The translations under genes and the position numbers were made by a program. The notes below the pieces were generated by a model. It saw nothing but the letters and a program-made list of their open reading frames with translations. It searched no databases and was not told the origin of the DNA. Positions 43,564 through 52,288 of a DNA stretch of 64,000 nucleotides are shown here, in pieces (the stretch's first letter is position 1; each line of letters opens with the position of its first letter). This stretch comes from Hymenobacter sp. CRA2 (lineage in GTDB: Bacteria; Bacteroidota; Bacteroidia; Cytophagales; Hymenobacteraceae). The stretch lies in assembly GCF_002007105.1 (NCBI RefSeq), contig NZ_MVBC01000004.1, positions 304,095-368,094 of the forward strand, read 5' to 3'.

Positions 43564-43594
43564 AAAAGGTACGAGCTGCGGTGGGAAGAGTCAA
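43564..43594 (-). promoter_or_regulatory. Candidate promoter of the Pro/Ala-rich protein gene
   Basis: Minus strand: TTG (43594-43592), 20-nt spacer, TACCTTTT (43571-43564), which differs from TAnnTTTG only at the last base. Spacing fits the Bacteroidota pattern and argues that the frame upstream of 43510 is not coding. Confidence 0.5.
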
Positions 43595-43619
43595 GGGGCG
43601 CAGCCGCTGAGGCGCAATG

Positions 43620-44138
43620 CTAGTCCAGCTCGAACAGTGCCTTCAACTCGGTGGCTTCCTGCGGCTTCAGGCGGCCGGCTAGCACCAGGCGCAGCTGGCG
43701 GCGGCGCAGGGCGTCATCGTAGAGGCGGCTTTCGGCGGCCGTCTCCGGCACGGCTTCCGGTACGTCGATGGGGCGGCCCGACTGGTCGACGGCCACGAAG
43801 GTGAAAAAGGCCTCGTTGGACTTAATTTTGGTGCCCGAGGGAATGTCTTCGGCCCACACGTCGATGTGCACCTCCATGCTGGAGCTGAAGGAGCGCGTCA
43901 CCTGCGCTTCCAGCGTCACCACGCTGCCCAGCTTGATGCCTTCGCGGAAGGATACGTTGTCGACCGAGGCCGTGACGACGATGCGGTTGGAATGGCGCTG
44001 GGCGGATATGGCAGCGGCCACGTCCATCAGGTGCATCATGCGGCCGCCCATCAGGTTGTTGAGCGTATTGGTGTCGTTGGGCAGTACCAGCTCGGTCATT
44101 CGCACGAAGGACTCGGAAACAGGCTTTTGTTTGCGCAT
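43620..44138 (-). CDS. Acyl-CoA thioesterase (hotdog fold)
   Basis: This 172-residue cytoplasmic enzyme of the hotdog superfamily, BACH/YciA type, hydrolyses acyl-CoA to free acid and CoA. Features are VLPNDTNTLNNLMGGRMMHLMD with the conserved Asn-x-x-Gly-Gly loop and Asp, then AAISAQRHSNRIVVTASVDNVSF and VDVWAEDIPSG-type strands. The short C-terminal helical tail (LRRRQLRLVLAGRLKP) is typical of the larger members. ATG at 44138; a TATCTTTG -7 box lies 29 nt upstream. Confidence 0.9.
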   Translation of the reverse strand: MRKQKPVSESFVRMTELVLPNDTNTLNNLMGGRMMHLMDVAAAISAQRHSNRIVVTASVDNVSFREGIKLGSVVTLEAQVTRSFSSSMEVHIDVWAEDIPSGTKIKSNEAFFTFVAVDQSGRPIDVPEAVPETAAESRLYDDALRRRQLRLVLAGRLKPQEATELKALFELD

Positions 44139-44167
44139 GGCAGAAACGGCAAGGTGAAATTCAGGCG

Positions 44168-44175
44168 CAAAGATA
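44168..44175 (-). promoter_or_regulatory. -7 box TATCTTTG for the thioesterase gene
   Basis: Exact TAnnTTTG match on the minus strand, 30 nt before the ATG at 44138. No TTG at the expected -33 distance was found. Confidence 0.45.
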
Positions 44176-44208
44176 GCCCAACGGCCGCGCCGCGCCGGGG
44201 CCCGGCAG

Positions 44209-44242
44209 CAAAAAGCCCCCGCACCATACGATGCGGGGGCTT
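44209..44242 (-). terminator. Rho-independent terminator of the M43 protease gene
   Basis: The arms AAGCCCCCGCA (44213-44223) and TGCGGGGGCTT (44232-44242) form an 11-bp stem, followed on the minus strand by five T (44214-44210). It is 28 nt past the protease stop. Confidence 0.85.
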
Positions 44243-44270
44243 GACAGACGTTGGACGTGCGAAGTGGGCT

Positions 44271-46418
44271 TTACGGCACCAGCACGCGCGAGGTATAGCG
44301 CTGCGGGCCCAGGGTGAGCTGCACCACGTATAGGCCCGGACTCAGGCGTTTGCCCTCGGCGCCCAGCGCAATGCGTTGCTGGCCGGCCGCGTAGCTGCGG
44401 GCGGGCGTGCTCAGCACCGTGCGGCCGAGCAGGTCGAGCACCTGCACCTGGGCCGTGGCGGCTTGGTCTAGGCTGAACTGCACCGCCGTTTCCGCGGTGA
44501 GCGGGTTGGGGGCCACGCTGATGCCGTGGCGGGCCATGTCGCGGGCGCTGTTCACGCTGGCGCGGCGCACCCGGATGTTGTCCAGATACAGGTAGTTGCC
44601 GGCGTTGGAAGTGGCCTCGAAGCGCAGCAGCAGCGTTTGGGCGCCTTGCTGGGCCGCAGGCACGTCTACCGTGGAGGTGACCCAGTCGGCGGCCGTGGGC
44701 ACAAACGCCCCGCTCACGAACTGCCCGCTGGCATTGCTGGCCAGCTGGGCGGCCGTGTAGTACCCCTGCACCGACCACGTTGCGCCGCAGTCACTGCTGG
44801 TGGAAACCTGCAGCACCTCGCCCGAGGTGGCGGAGCGCCGGGCGTAGGCGCGGTCGAACACGACTTGGTAATCGGCGCCCGGGTTGGTGGTCAGGTTGAT
44901 GGGCGGCGAGTACAGGGTGGAGGTGGTGCCGTTGGGGATGTTGGGGTTGCGCAGGCGCAGGCTGGCCGTGCCCTCGGTAGCAGCACCCGTGAAGCGCAGC
45001 CATTTCTCGGCGCCCGAAGACGTAGTTTCGTTGCGCCAGCTGCGGATGGGGTCCGTGGCATTGCTGGCCCAGTTCAGGTCCTCAAACGACTCGCGCAGCG
45101 GAGCCGACACGGCCGAGCTGGGCCCGATTACCCGAATCAGCTGCTGGCGCGTGGTGGTGCCCGGCCCAGCCGCGTTGCTTACCGTCAGCGCCACGTCGTA
45201 CAGGCCGGGCGTGTTGTAGGTCACCTGCACGGTGCGCGCGGTGGAGGTGGCCGGCGTGCCGCCTGGAAAGCTCCATTGGTAGGTAGCGCCGGTGAGGTTG
45301 CCGTTGTAGGAATACTCAGTGAAAGTCACGCTGCTGCCCTGGCACACCGTGGTGGTGGAAGGCTGAAACGCTGCGACCGGCGCGCAGGGCACCAGGGGGT
45401 AGTTGTCGGTGGTACCGGTGGCCAGCAGGTTCGTCGCCGAAACCAGTGTGCTGCGGCAGCTCTGCGTCAGCGAGGCGCGCATCACGGCTACCTGCCCCAG
45501 GGTGAACATCTTGGCGCAGTTAGCATAGTCCATGTAGTTCTCGGTGTTGGCCACCGGGCCGCAGGTGGCCTCGTTCAGGTTGCAGTTCTGAAGGGCGCCC
45601 ACCGTGTTGGGCGTGTCGGCAATGCCGTCGTCGAGGCCGCAGTTGCCCGGCTCGCCGGGCGTGTTGGTGCCGCCCCAGGTATGCGGCAGGCCGAAGTAGT
45701 GGCCCAGCTCGTGGGTGAGCGAGCGGGCGCAGAAATTCGTGCCGCAGGAGCGGCCGATGCCGGCAAACTGCGTGTTGCGAATCACGATGCCGTCGTAGAG
45801 CGAGCCGCCGTTGCAGGGCAGCAGGGCGTAGCCGCCCGCGCCGTTGGCGTTGTCCACCACCCAGATATTGAGGTAGCGGTTCACGTCCCAGCGAATCACG
45901 TTCTTGACGTTGTTGTCGCCCACGGCCGTTTGCGCGGAGTAGGTGCGCGTGATGCCGGTGGTGCAGTTGCCGTTGGGGTCTTTCTGCGCCAGCCGAAAGC
46001 GGAAGCCCGGCCGTGCCGCAATGGGCCGGAAGCGCGGGTCGATGGTGGCCGTATCCGCGTTTTCCTTGTTGAAGTCGCGGTTGATGATGCGCAGCGCATC
46101 CGCCACCTGCAGGTCCGAAATGTTGTTGACTCCACCGGTGTGGATGATGTGCACCACCACGGGCACGGTCACATCGGGCTGGGCCTGGATGCGGGCCTGA
46201 TCAGCGGGCGACATCTGCCGCACGCGGCGCAGAAAATCCTGGTAGTCCTGCTGCAGGCCGGGGTTGCGCGCAAACTCGGCTTGCTGCACGCTGTCGTAGG
46301 CGCAACGGAAGCCGTAGGTGTGCTCCGGGCGCAGTCGGCGCTGGGCCGTAGCCTTGCCAACCGAGCCCAGCAACACGGCCGCCGCCAGCCCAAGGATGGG
46401 TAACGTTTTGCGAAACAT
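44271..46418 (-). CDS. T9SS-secreted M43 zinc metalloprotease with PKD domain
   Basis: This 715-residue secreted protease has a signal peptide (FRKTLPILGLAAAVLLGSVGKATAQ). The M43/cytophagalysin domain carries HELGHYFGLPHTWGG at residues 236-250, with the zinc histidines of HEXXHxxGxxH. A PKD domain follows (TTTVCQGSSVTF ... YQWSFPGG ... YNTPGLYDVALTV), then a jelly-roll-like segment. The end is a type A T9SS C-terminal sorting domain (SVAPNPLTAETAVQFSL ... LSPGLYVVQLTLG ... RVLVP). It is therefore exported through the type IX system. Upstream open sequence to 46793 is non-coding in style; ATG at 46418 used. Confidence 0.92.
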   Translation of the reverse strand: MFRKTLPILGLAAAVLLGSVGKATAQRRLRPEHTYGFRCAYDSVQQAEFARNPGLQQDYQDFLRRVRQMSPADQARIQAQPDVTVPVVVHIIHTGGVNNISDLQVADALRIINRDFNKENADTATIDPRFRPIAARPGFRFRLAQKDPNGNCTTGITRTYSAQTAVGDNNVKNVIRWDVNRYLNIWVVDNANGAGGYALLPCNGGSLYDGIVIRNTQFAGIGRSCGTNFCARSLTHELGHYFGLPHTWGGTNTPGEPGNCGLDDGIADTPNTVGALQNCNLNEATCGPVANTENYMDYANCAKMFTLGQVAVMRASLTQSCRSTLVSATNLLATGTTDNYPLVPCAPVAAFQPSTTTVCQGSSVTFTEYSYNGNLTGATYQWSFPGGTPATSTARTVQVTYNTPGLYDVALTVSNAAGPGTTTRQQLIRVIGPSSAVSAPLRESFEDLNWASNATDPIRSWRNETTSSGAEKWLRFTGAATEGTASLRLRNPNIPNGTTSTLYSPPINLTTNPGADYQVVFDRAYARRSATSGEVLQVSTSSDCGATWSVQGYYTAAQLASNASGQFVSGAFVPTAADWVTSTVDVPAAQQGAQTLLLRFEATSNAGNYLYLDNIRVRRASVNSARDMARHGISVAPNPLTAETAVQFSLDQAATAQVQVLDLLGRTVLSTPARSYAAGQQRIALGAEGKRLSPGLYVVQLTLGPQRYTSRVLVP

Positions 46419-46537
46419 GAAGGGGTGAAGGGTGAGGGATGGGTGGTGCGGCCTGCCCCCACGAAAAGCGGCCGGCGCGCGGCGCTCAATGTACGCACAA
46501 AGCAGACTACTAATGCAGTAGCCGGCATCTACGCGGC

Positions 46538-47221
46538 TTATTCGCCCCAGCCAGCCGCCCCGCGCAGCGGCACAAACCGGAATTCCTCGAAGTCCTCGCG
46601 GGCAAAGCCGTCGGCCGACTCGCGCGTGACGCGTACCATGCGCTGCACCTGCTCGTTGCCCACGGGCACCACCAGCACCCCGCCGATGGTGAGCTGCTGC
46701 AGCAGCGGCCGGGGCAGGGCCGGCGCGGCCGCCGTGACCAGGATGCGGTCGAACGGGGCATGTGCGGGCAGGCCCACCGAGCCGTCGCCGCAAAACAGGT
46801 GGGCGCGGCCGTAGCCCAGCTGCGCCAGCCGCTGGCGCGTGCGCTCAAACAGCACCCGGTTGTACTCGATGCTGAGCACCTCGGCCCCGAGCGTGAGCAG
46901 CACCGAGCACTGGTAGCCCGACCCCGTGCCCACTTCCAGCACGCGCTGGCCTTCGCGCACCTGCAGCAGCTCCGTCTGGCAGGCCACGGTGTAGGGCTGC
47001 GAGATGGTTTGGCCTTCGCCGATGGGAAAGGCCTTGTCGTGGTAGGCGTGCGATTCGAAGGCCGGCTCGAAGAACAGGTGGCGCGGCACCAGCGCCAACG
47101 CACCCAGCACCCGCTCGTCGCGAATGCCTTTGCGGGCCAGCTCGGCCACCAGGGCGCGGCGCTGGCCACGGTGGCGGTACGAGTCGGCGGCGGAAGGGGT
47201 GGGCGGGGGAACGGCAGGCAT
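46538..47221 (-). CDS. pcm: Protein-L-isoaspartate O-methyltransferase
   Basis: Pcm methylates isoaspartyl residues in damaged proteins using SAM, starting their repair. The 227-residue product has the family order: RALVAELARKGIRDERVL, then LVPRHLFFEPAF, HDKAFPIGEGQTISQPYTVA, the SAM site VLEVGTGSGYQCSVL, and VTAAAPALPRPLLQQL. The first 18 residues are extended. ATG at 47221; a divergent glycosyltransferase gene begins 130 nt away. Confidence 0.95.
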   Translation of the reverse strand: MPAVPPPTPSAADSYRHRGQRRALVAELARKGIRDERVLGALALVPRHLFFEPAFESHAYHDKAFPIGEGQTISQPYTVACQTELLQVREGQRVLEVGTGSGYQCSVLLTLGAEVLSIEYNRVLFERTRQRLAQLGYGRAHLFCGDGSVGLPAHAPFDRILVTAAAPALPRPLLQQLTIGGVLVVPVGNEQVQRMVRVTRESADGFAREDFEEFRFVPLRGAAGWGE

Positions 47222-47243
47222 GGCGGTACGGGGAAAACACCCC

Positions 47244-47251
47244 TACCTTTG
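47244..47251 (+). promoter_or_regulatory. -7 box TACCTTTG upstream of the glycosylphosphotransferase
   Basis: Exact TAnnTTTG match about 100 nt before the TTG start at 47352, giving a roughly 95-nt leader. No TTG -33 element is visible. It lies in the pcm divergent region. Confidence 0.45.
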
Positions 47252-47351
47252 CGCGAAGCGGGTGGGCTGGTTTCACCCGCAAAGCTACGGCGGCGCAGCC
47301 TTTCTGCTACGGCCGAGCGGCCCGTTTTCCGTTTCCATTCCCGTTCTACCG

Positions 47352-48770
47352 TTGATTCGCACCCTGCAAAAGCTCAAGCTGCTGGCCGCCGACTTTGGCG
47401 CGGGCCTGCTGGCCTGGGGATGCTTTTACCTGCTGCGCAAGTACTTGCTGAGCGAAATCAACGCCGGCTACCGCTTCACTGGCAACCAGCTGTTCACCCT
47501 CACCGGCTCGGCCCTGATGATTGCCGCGTTCTGGGTGCTGCTGTACGCGCTTATCGGCGAGTACCGCGACATTTTTCGCAAGTCCCGCGTCGGCGAGATT
47601 ATCCGGCTGGCGCGCATTTCCTTCCTGGGCGCGGTGGTCATCTTCTTTGCCCTGCTGCTCGACGACCAGGGCGTGAGCAACTACCGGCTCTACTACAAGA
47701 CCATTTCGGCCTACTTCCTGCTGCACTTCACCATCACGGCCGTGCTGCGCACCTGGGCCATTACCAGTATTCAGGGGCTGGTGCTGCGGCGGGTTATTGC
47801 CTTCAACACGCTCATCGTAGGCTCCAGCCCGCTGGCGCTGGAAACCTACCGCGAATTGGAGCGCTCCAACCGCCACCTGGGCCTCAACATCATGGGCTTC
47901 GTGCCCGTGGGCGATACGGTGGATGCGGACCTGGCCACCGAGTTGCCCCGGCGCGGCTCCTACGAGCGGCTGCCCGCGCTCATCCGGGCCCTGCAAGTGG
48001 AGCAGGTGGTAGTGGCACTGGAGCCATCTGAGCACCAGATGATTCAGCAGGTGCTCACGCAGCTGGAAGGCAGCCCCGCCCGCGTGAGCGTACTGCCCGA
48101 CGTATACCAGATCCTGCTGGGCTCGGTGAAGGTGAATCACCTGTTCGGCACGCCGCTGATCGAAATCAAGCACGATCTGCTGCCGGTGTGGCAGGAAGTG
48201 ACCAAGCGCGGCATCGACGTGGTGGGCTCGGGGTTGTTTCTGCTGCTGGCCTGGCCGGTGTACGCCTTCACCGCCATCATGGTGCGGCTGTCCTCAAAGG
48301 GCCCGATTTTCTTCGCCCAGGAGCGCATCGGCAAGCACGGCAAGCCCTTCAAAATCTATAAGTTTCGCTCCATGTACGTGGATGCGGAGCGGCTCGGCCC
48401 GGCCTTGTCGAGCAAGAACGACCCGCGCATCACGCCCTGGGGCCGCTTTATGCGCAAGGTGCGCCTCGACGAGCTGCCGCAGTTCTGGAACGTGCTGCGC
48501 GGCGACATGAGCCTAGTGGGCCCGCGCCCCGAGCGGCAGTTCTACATCGACCAGATCATGAAAGTGGCCCCGCACTACCGCCACCTGCACCGCGTGCGCC
48601 CCGGCATCACCTCGCTGGGGCAGGTGAAGTACGGCTACGCCGAGACCGTGGCCGAGATGGTGCAGCGCCTCAAATACGACATCCTCTACATCGAAAACAT
48701 GTCCCTGGCCATGGACTTCCGCGTGATGCTTTACACGCTGAAAATCATCGTGGAAGGCCGGGGGAAATAA
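47352..48770 (+). CDS. Polyprenyl glycosylphosphotransferase (exopolysaccharide initiation)
   Basis: This membrane enzyme transfers a sugar-1-phosphate to undecaprenyl phosphate to start exopolysaccharide assembly. The product is about 472 residues. Four or five hydrophobic segments lie in the first 140 residues, followed by a CoA-binding/Rossmann-like middle ([21 protein letters not shown]). The bacterial sugar transferase domain has [54 protein letters not shown] and [16 protein letters not shown]. The first in-frame ATG lies beyond TM2, so I use the TTG at 47352; the true start is uncertain. No other polysaccharide genes are adjacent. Confidence 0.9.
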   Translation: MIRTLQKLKLLAADFGAGLLAWGCFYLLRKYLLSEINAGYRFTGNQLFTLTGSALMIAAFWVLLYALIGEYRDIFRKSRVGEIIRLARISFLGAVVIFFALLLDDQGVSNYRLYYKTISAYFLLHFTITAVLRTWAITSIQGLVLRRVIAFNTLIVGSSPLALETYRELERSNRHLGLNIMGFVPVGDTVDADLATELPRRGSYERLPALIRALQVEQVVVALEPSEHQMIQQVLTQLEGSPARVSVLPDVYQILLGSVKVNHLFGTPLIEIKHDLLPVWQEVTKRGIDVVGSGLFLLLAWPVYAFTAIMVRLSSKGPIFFAQERIGKHGKPFKIYKFRSMYVDAERLGPALSSKNDPRITPWGRFMRKVRLDELPQFWNVLRGDMSLVGPRPERQFYIDQIMKVAPHYRHLHRVRPGITSLGQVKYGYAETVAEMVQRLKYDILYIENMSLAMDFRVMLYTLKIIVEGRGK

Positions 48771-48878
48771 TGTACTGATGAGGCTGAATGTGCTGATGCC
48801 TGACGTGAGCAAATCGAACATTCCGGCAGACAAAGCATTAGTACATCAGCGTATTACTCACACTAGCACAGTACCACC

Positions 48879-49469
48879 TTGTTTACCGGCATCATCGAAG
48901 CACTCGGCACCATCACCGAAGTGCGCACCGAAGGCACCAACCGCCATTTTACCGTCGTCTCGCCCTTTTTCAGCGAACTGCAGATTGATCAGAGCGTGGC
49001 CCACGACGGCGTGTGCCTCACGGTGGTAGCGCTGGATGCTGCCGCCGGCACGCATACCGTCACGGCCATCGATGAGACGCTGCAAAAGACCAACCTGGGC
49101 AGCTGGGCCGAAGGCCGGCAGGTAAACCTAGAGCGTTGCCTCTCGGCCAACGGCCGCTTTGACGGCCACATCGTGCAGGGCCACGTGGATCTGACAGCTA
49201 CCTGCGAAGCGGTGGAGGACCAGAACGGCTCCTGGCTGTACCGCTTCCGCCACGCCACCGGCCCCGGCCGCGTGACGGTGGAGAAGGGCTCCATCTGCAT
49301 CAACGGCGTGAGCCTGACCTGCTTCAACAGCACCGACGACGGTTTCTCGGTGGCCATTATCCCATACACCTACGAGCACACCACCTTCCAGCACCTGCGC
49401 CCCGGCGACCTGGTGAACCTGGAGTTTGACATCGTGGGCAAGTACGTGGCCAAGCTGCTGGGCAAATAG
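48879..49469 (+). CDS. ribE: Riboflavin synthase, alpha subunit
   Basis: This enzyme joins two molecules of 6,7-dimethyl-8-ribityllumazine to make riboflavin. The 196-residue product has the two lumazine-binding repeats: MFTGIIEALGTITEV ... DGVCLTVV ... NLERCL and GHIVQGHVDLTATCEAV ... SICINGVSLTCF ... NLEFDIVGKYVAKLL. The canonical MFTGI start requires the TTG at 48879; no ATG is available. The product is about 20 residues shorter than E. coli RibC/E. No FMN riboswitch was recognised in the 108-nt leader. Confidence 0.95.
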   Translation: MFTGIIEALGTITEVRTEGTNRHFTVVSPFFSELQIDQSVAHDGVCLTVVALDAAAGTHTVTAIDETLQKTNLGSWAEGRQVNLERCLSANGRFDGHIVQGHVDLTATCEAVEDQNGSWLYRFRHATGPGRVTVEKGSICINGVSLTCFNSTDDGFSVAIIPYTYEHTTFQHLRPGDLVNLEFDIVGKYVAKLLGK

Positions 49470-49531
49470 GCCGCCTTCGCGCCCGGATACGTAGCGGGGT
49501 AATCCAGCCTGTGCAGTTCCTTTCGTCAACC

Positions 49532-50260
49532 ATGAATCGAAGTGGCCGGTTAGCAGTAGCCTTATTAGCCGTTACACTGCTGGCCGGCGGCGCTTTCGGG
49601 CTCTGGTACTCGAACACCGATGCGCCCTTTGTCAGTTACCGCGTGGACCCGCGCCACCAGCGGCTGCAACTGTACTGGCGGGACGAACAAAACCGTCCCT
49701 TCCGCAGCCTGGGGCAGTTGAAGATGTGGTTGCAAGCGCGAGGCCAGACGTTGCTGTTTGCCACCAATGGCGGTATGTACCACTCGGGCAACGTGCCGGT
49801 AGGCCTGTTCATCCAGGGCGGCAAAACCTTGATGCCGCTTGACACGACTTCCGGCACCGGCAACTTCTACCTCAAGCCCAACGGCGTATTCTACCTGACC
49901 GCCGATGGGCGCGCCGGCGTTTGCCGCACGCAGGACTTCCGCCCACGCAAACGGGTCAGCTACGCTACCCAGTCGGGGCCCATGCTGGTGATGGACGGGC
50001 GCATTCACCCCGCGCTGCAGCCGGGTTCCAAGAACTTGAACGTGCGCAACGGGGTGGGTCTATTGCCCGATGGCCGGGTGCTGTTTGCCATGTCGAAGCA
50101 GGAAATCAACTTCTACGACTTCGCGGAGTACTTCCGCCGGCAAGGCTGCCGCAACGCCCTGTACCTCGATGGGTTCGTGTCGCGCACCTATGCGCCGGCG
50201 CAGGACTGGGCGCAGACCGACGGCGACTTCGGCGTCATCATCGGCGTGACGGCTAAATAA
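49532..50260 (+). CDS. DUF2233 (phosphodiester glycosidase-like) protein
   Basis: This 242-residue exported or membrane-anchored protein has an N-terminal hydrophobic segment (SGRLAVALLAVTLLAGGAFGLWY). A DUF2233/YigE-like domain follows (FATNGGMYHSGNVPVGLFIQGG, YLKPNGVFYLTADG, SYATQSGPMLVMDGRIHP, NALYLDGFVSRTY). Related proteins include the phosphodiester glycosidase NAGPA. The activity is not established here. ATG at 49532 (a GTG at 49511 also in frame). It is 62 nt after ribE. Confidence 0.85.
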   Translation: MNRSGRLAVALLAVTLLAGGAFGLWYSNTDAPFVSYRVDPRHQRLQLYWRDEQNRPFRSLGQLKMWLQARGQTLLFATNGGMYHSGNVPVGLFIQGGKTLMPLDTTSGTGNFYLKPNGVFYLTADGRAGVCRTQDFRPRKRVSYATQSGPMLVMDGRIHPALQPGSKNLNVRNGVGLLPDGRVLFAMSKQEINFYDFAEYFRRQGCRNALYLDGFVSRTYAPAQDWAQTDGDFGVIIGVTAK

Positions 50261-50324
50261 ACCGCTCTATGGCACTTTTAGGCGGCATTTGCGTAGGAGT
50301 AAAAGGATCAACTCCTTCACCGCC

Positions 50325-50525
50325 ATGTCGAAACGCGAACTGATAGAACCCACGCCCGGCGACAAGCGCTACGTGCGCCGCAACGATAAGGGCCAGTTTA
50401 CCAGCGAAGTGGACATTCACCGCTCCCTTTCGCAGGATGATAAGCACAATTCCCGCGTCACCAGCCGCTCCGGCCAGGGCGACCGGGGCGACGGCCACAC
50501 CGGCAACCGCAAACCTGCCAAATAG
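50325..50525 (+). CDS. Small conserved basic protein
   Basis: This 66-residue protein (MSKRELIEPTPGDKRYVRRN, continuing DKGQFTSE) belongs to a small widespread group with the motif KRYVRR(D/N)-x-GxF and a later SGQGDRGDG. It is hydrophilic and positively charged, with no predicted fold or known function. ATG at 50325. A perfect terminator hairpin follows 15 nt after the stop. Confidence 0.75.
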   Translation: MSKRELIEPTPGDKRYVRRNDKGQFTSEVDIHRSLSQDDKHNSRVTSRSGQGDRGDGHTGNRKPAK

Positions 50526-50540
50526 GCTTTCAGCCAACTA

Positions 50541-50573
50541 AAAAGGCCCTTGCTGCGCAGCAAGGGCCTTTTT
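50541..50573. terminator. Perfect palindromic terminator, convergent genes
   Basis: AAAAGGCCCTTGCTGC / GCAGCAAGGGCCTTTT, a 16-nt perfect palindrome with T/A runs on both sides. It can serve the small basic protein gene (+) and the PAP2 gene (-, stop at 50585). Confidence 0.88.
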
Positions 50574-50584
50574 GTTGAGGGTAC

Positions 50585-51181
50585 TTAAGCCACCGGGTTG
50601 TCGATGGAGGGCTCATGCGGCCACCAGCGCCGGGCGCCTTGCCGGTAAAGTGTATAACAGCCCCAGGCCAGCAGGCTGCCGAGGGTGGCACCGGCCAGCA
50701 CGTCGGAAGGGTAATGCGCAGCCAGGTAAATGCGGCTGTAGCTCACCAGCAGTGCCCACAGGAGCACGGCCACTTTCAGCGGCCAGTAGCGGCGCGGCAG
50801 CACCAGCGTCAGGAACACCACCAACGCGAAGGCGTTGGCCGCGTGCGAAGAAATAAAGCCAAACTGCCCGCCGCAGCCGTTGGCCAAGTTCAGCGACTCA
50901 GAGATGAACGGATCGTGGCAGGGACGCAGGCGGGCAAAAAAAGGCTTGAAAAAGCGGCTGGAGATGCTGTCGGCCAAGCCGACGCTCAGGCCCAGCAGGG
51001 GCACCAGCAGCAGGGCGCGCCGGCGAAAGTAGTAGGCCAGGGCCAGTACCATCACGAAGTACGCCGGAAACCACACGAGGCGGTCGGAAAAGAAAATCAT
51101 GAGCCGGTCGAGGGCCGGGGTGGCGGTGCTATTGGCCGCCACCAGCAGCCAGCGGTCCAGCTTCTGCAACTGGTCAATCAA
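50585..51181 (-). CDS. PAP2 superfamily membrane phosphatase
   Basis: This 198-residue membrane phosphatase has six hydrophobic segments. The PAP2 signature is complete: KPFFARLRP (KX6RP), FISSHAANAFA (PSGH-like with SSH), and SRIYLAAHYPSDVLAG (SRX5HX3D). It probably dephosphorylates undecaprenyl pyrophosphate or phosphatidyl substrates. The start is a TTG at 51181, 8 nt inside the end of hemF, so translation is likely coupled. A later ATG (near residue 28) would cut off the first helix. Confidence 0.88.
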   Translation of the reverse strand: MIDQLQKLDRWLLVAANSTATPALDRLMIFFSDRLVWFPAYFVMVLALAYYFRRRALLLVPLLGLSVGLADSISSRFFKPFFARLRPCHDPFISESLNLANGCGGQFGFISSHAANAFALVVFLTLVLPRRYWPLKVAVLLWALLVSYSRIYLAAHYPSDVLAGATLGSLLAWGCYTLYRQGARRWWPHEPSIDNPVA

Positions 51182-52115
51182 GCGAAGTGGGCGAATGGGC
51201 GAGCCAATTTACGCCCTTTTTCAGCCACTGTTGGGTTTCGGCCTCGGCCGAGCCGGGTGCGGGCTGCAGGTTGTAGTGCCATTCACAGCGCGGGGGCAGG
51301 CTCATCAGGATGCTTTCGGTGCGGCCGCCGGCTTCCAGGCCGAACTTGGTGCCGCGGTCGATGGCCAGGTTGAACTCGGCGTAGCGCCCGCGGCGCACCA
51401 TCTGCCACTGGATTTCCCGCTCGCTGTAGGGCAAGTCGGCGTTGCGGCGCATCAGCTCGCAGTAGGTGCGGCCGTACACCTCGCCCACGGCTTTCACGAA
51501 GGCAAACAGCTCGTCCCGGTCGCCGTGCTGGCCCACGATGAGGCGGTCGAAGAAGATGCCGCCCACGCCGCGGGTTTCCTGGCGGTGGGTGAGGAAGAAG
51601 TACTCGTCGGCCCAGTCCTTGAAGCGCTGGTAGTAGCTCGCGTCGTGCTGCTGGCAAACCTCGAAGATCTGCTCGTGGAACCAGCGCGCCTGCTTCTCGT
51701 CCACGTAAATCGGCGTCAGGTCGAGGCCGCCGCCAAACCAGGAGTCGCCGTTGCCAGCCTCGAAGTAGCGCACGTTCATGTGCGAGATGGGCACGCGGGG
51801 GCTGCGCGGGTGCTGCACCACCGATACGCCGGTGGCGAAGTAGCGCGGGTCGGGCATGAGCAGCTGCCGGGCGGCGCGCTCGTCCATCTCGCCCCAGGTG
51901 GCCGAGAAGTTCACGCCGCCTTTCTCCAGGATGCGCCCGTTCTGAATCACGCGCGACTCGCCGCCGCCGCCCGAATGGTGCTGCCACACGTCGGGCTGGA
52001 AGGTGGCGCCGCCGTCGGTGGTTTCGAGTTCGGTGTAGAGCCACTTCTGGAAGCTGCGCATCCACTGCTCTACTTGCTGGCGGAAGGGCGTAACGGTCGG
52101 GTCGGGAGCGGTCAT
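51174..52115 (-). CDS. hemF: Oxygen-dependent coproporphyrinogen III oxidase
   Basis: HemF converts coproporphyrinogen III to protoporphyrinogen IX using O2 in heme synthesis. The 313-residue product has typical blocks: ESRVIQNGRILEKGGVNFS, ISHMNVRYFEAG, SWFGGGLDLTPIYV, THRQETRGVGGIFFDRL and GRYAEFNLAIDRGTKFGLEAGGRTESIL. I use the ATG at 52115 (MTAPDPTVT); an in-frame ATG at 52154 would add 13 residues. The PAP2 gene overlaps its 3' end. Confidence 0.95.
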   Translation of the reverse strand: MTAPDPTVTPFRQQVEQWMRSFQKWLYTELETTDGGATFQPDVWQHHSGGGGESRVIQNGRILEKGGVNFSATWGEMDERAARQLLMPDPRYFATGVSVVQHPRSPRVPISHMNVRYFEAGNGDSWFGGGLDLTPIYVDEKQARWFHEQIFEVCQQHDASYYQRFKDWADEYFFLTHRQETRGVGGIFFDRLIVGQHGDRDELFAFVKAVGEVYGRTYCELMRRNADLPYSEREIQWQMVRRGRYAEFNLAIDRGTKFGLEAGGRTESILMSLPPRCEWHYNLQPAPGSAEAETQQWLKKGVNWLAHSPTSLD

Positions 52116-52288
52116 GGCGGGGGCAAAAGCGGGGGAGAGCAGCGCAGCTTCCATGGGGCAGATTGGCTTGGTTTCGGAGGCGAAATAACGCCGTGGCCCC
52201 GCGCCAAGAGCTGACCAATGTCAGGCCGGCACCTGTTATTTGTCACCGCAAAGGTGGCAGGTTTTTGATGCCGAGCAGCACCGGCCGC

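Noticed and set aside
44526..46403. 625-residue plus-strand frame opposite the M43 protease
   Set aside because: Antisense shadow: the minus-strand protein has complete catalytic, PKD and sorting domains.
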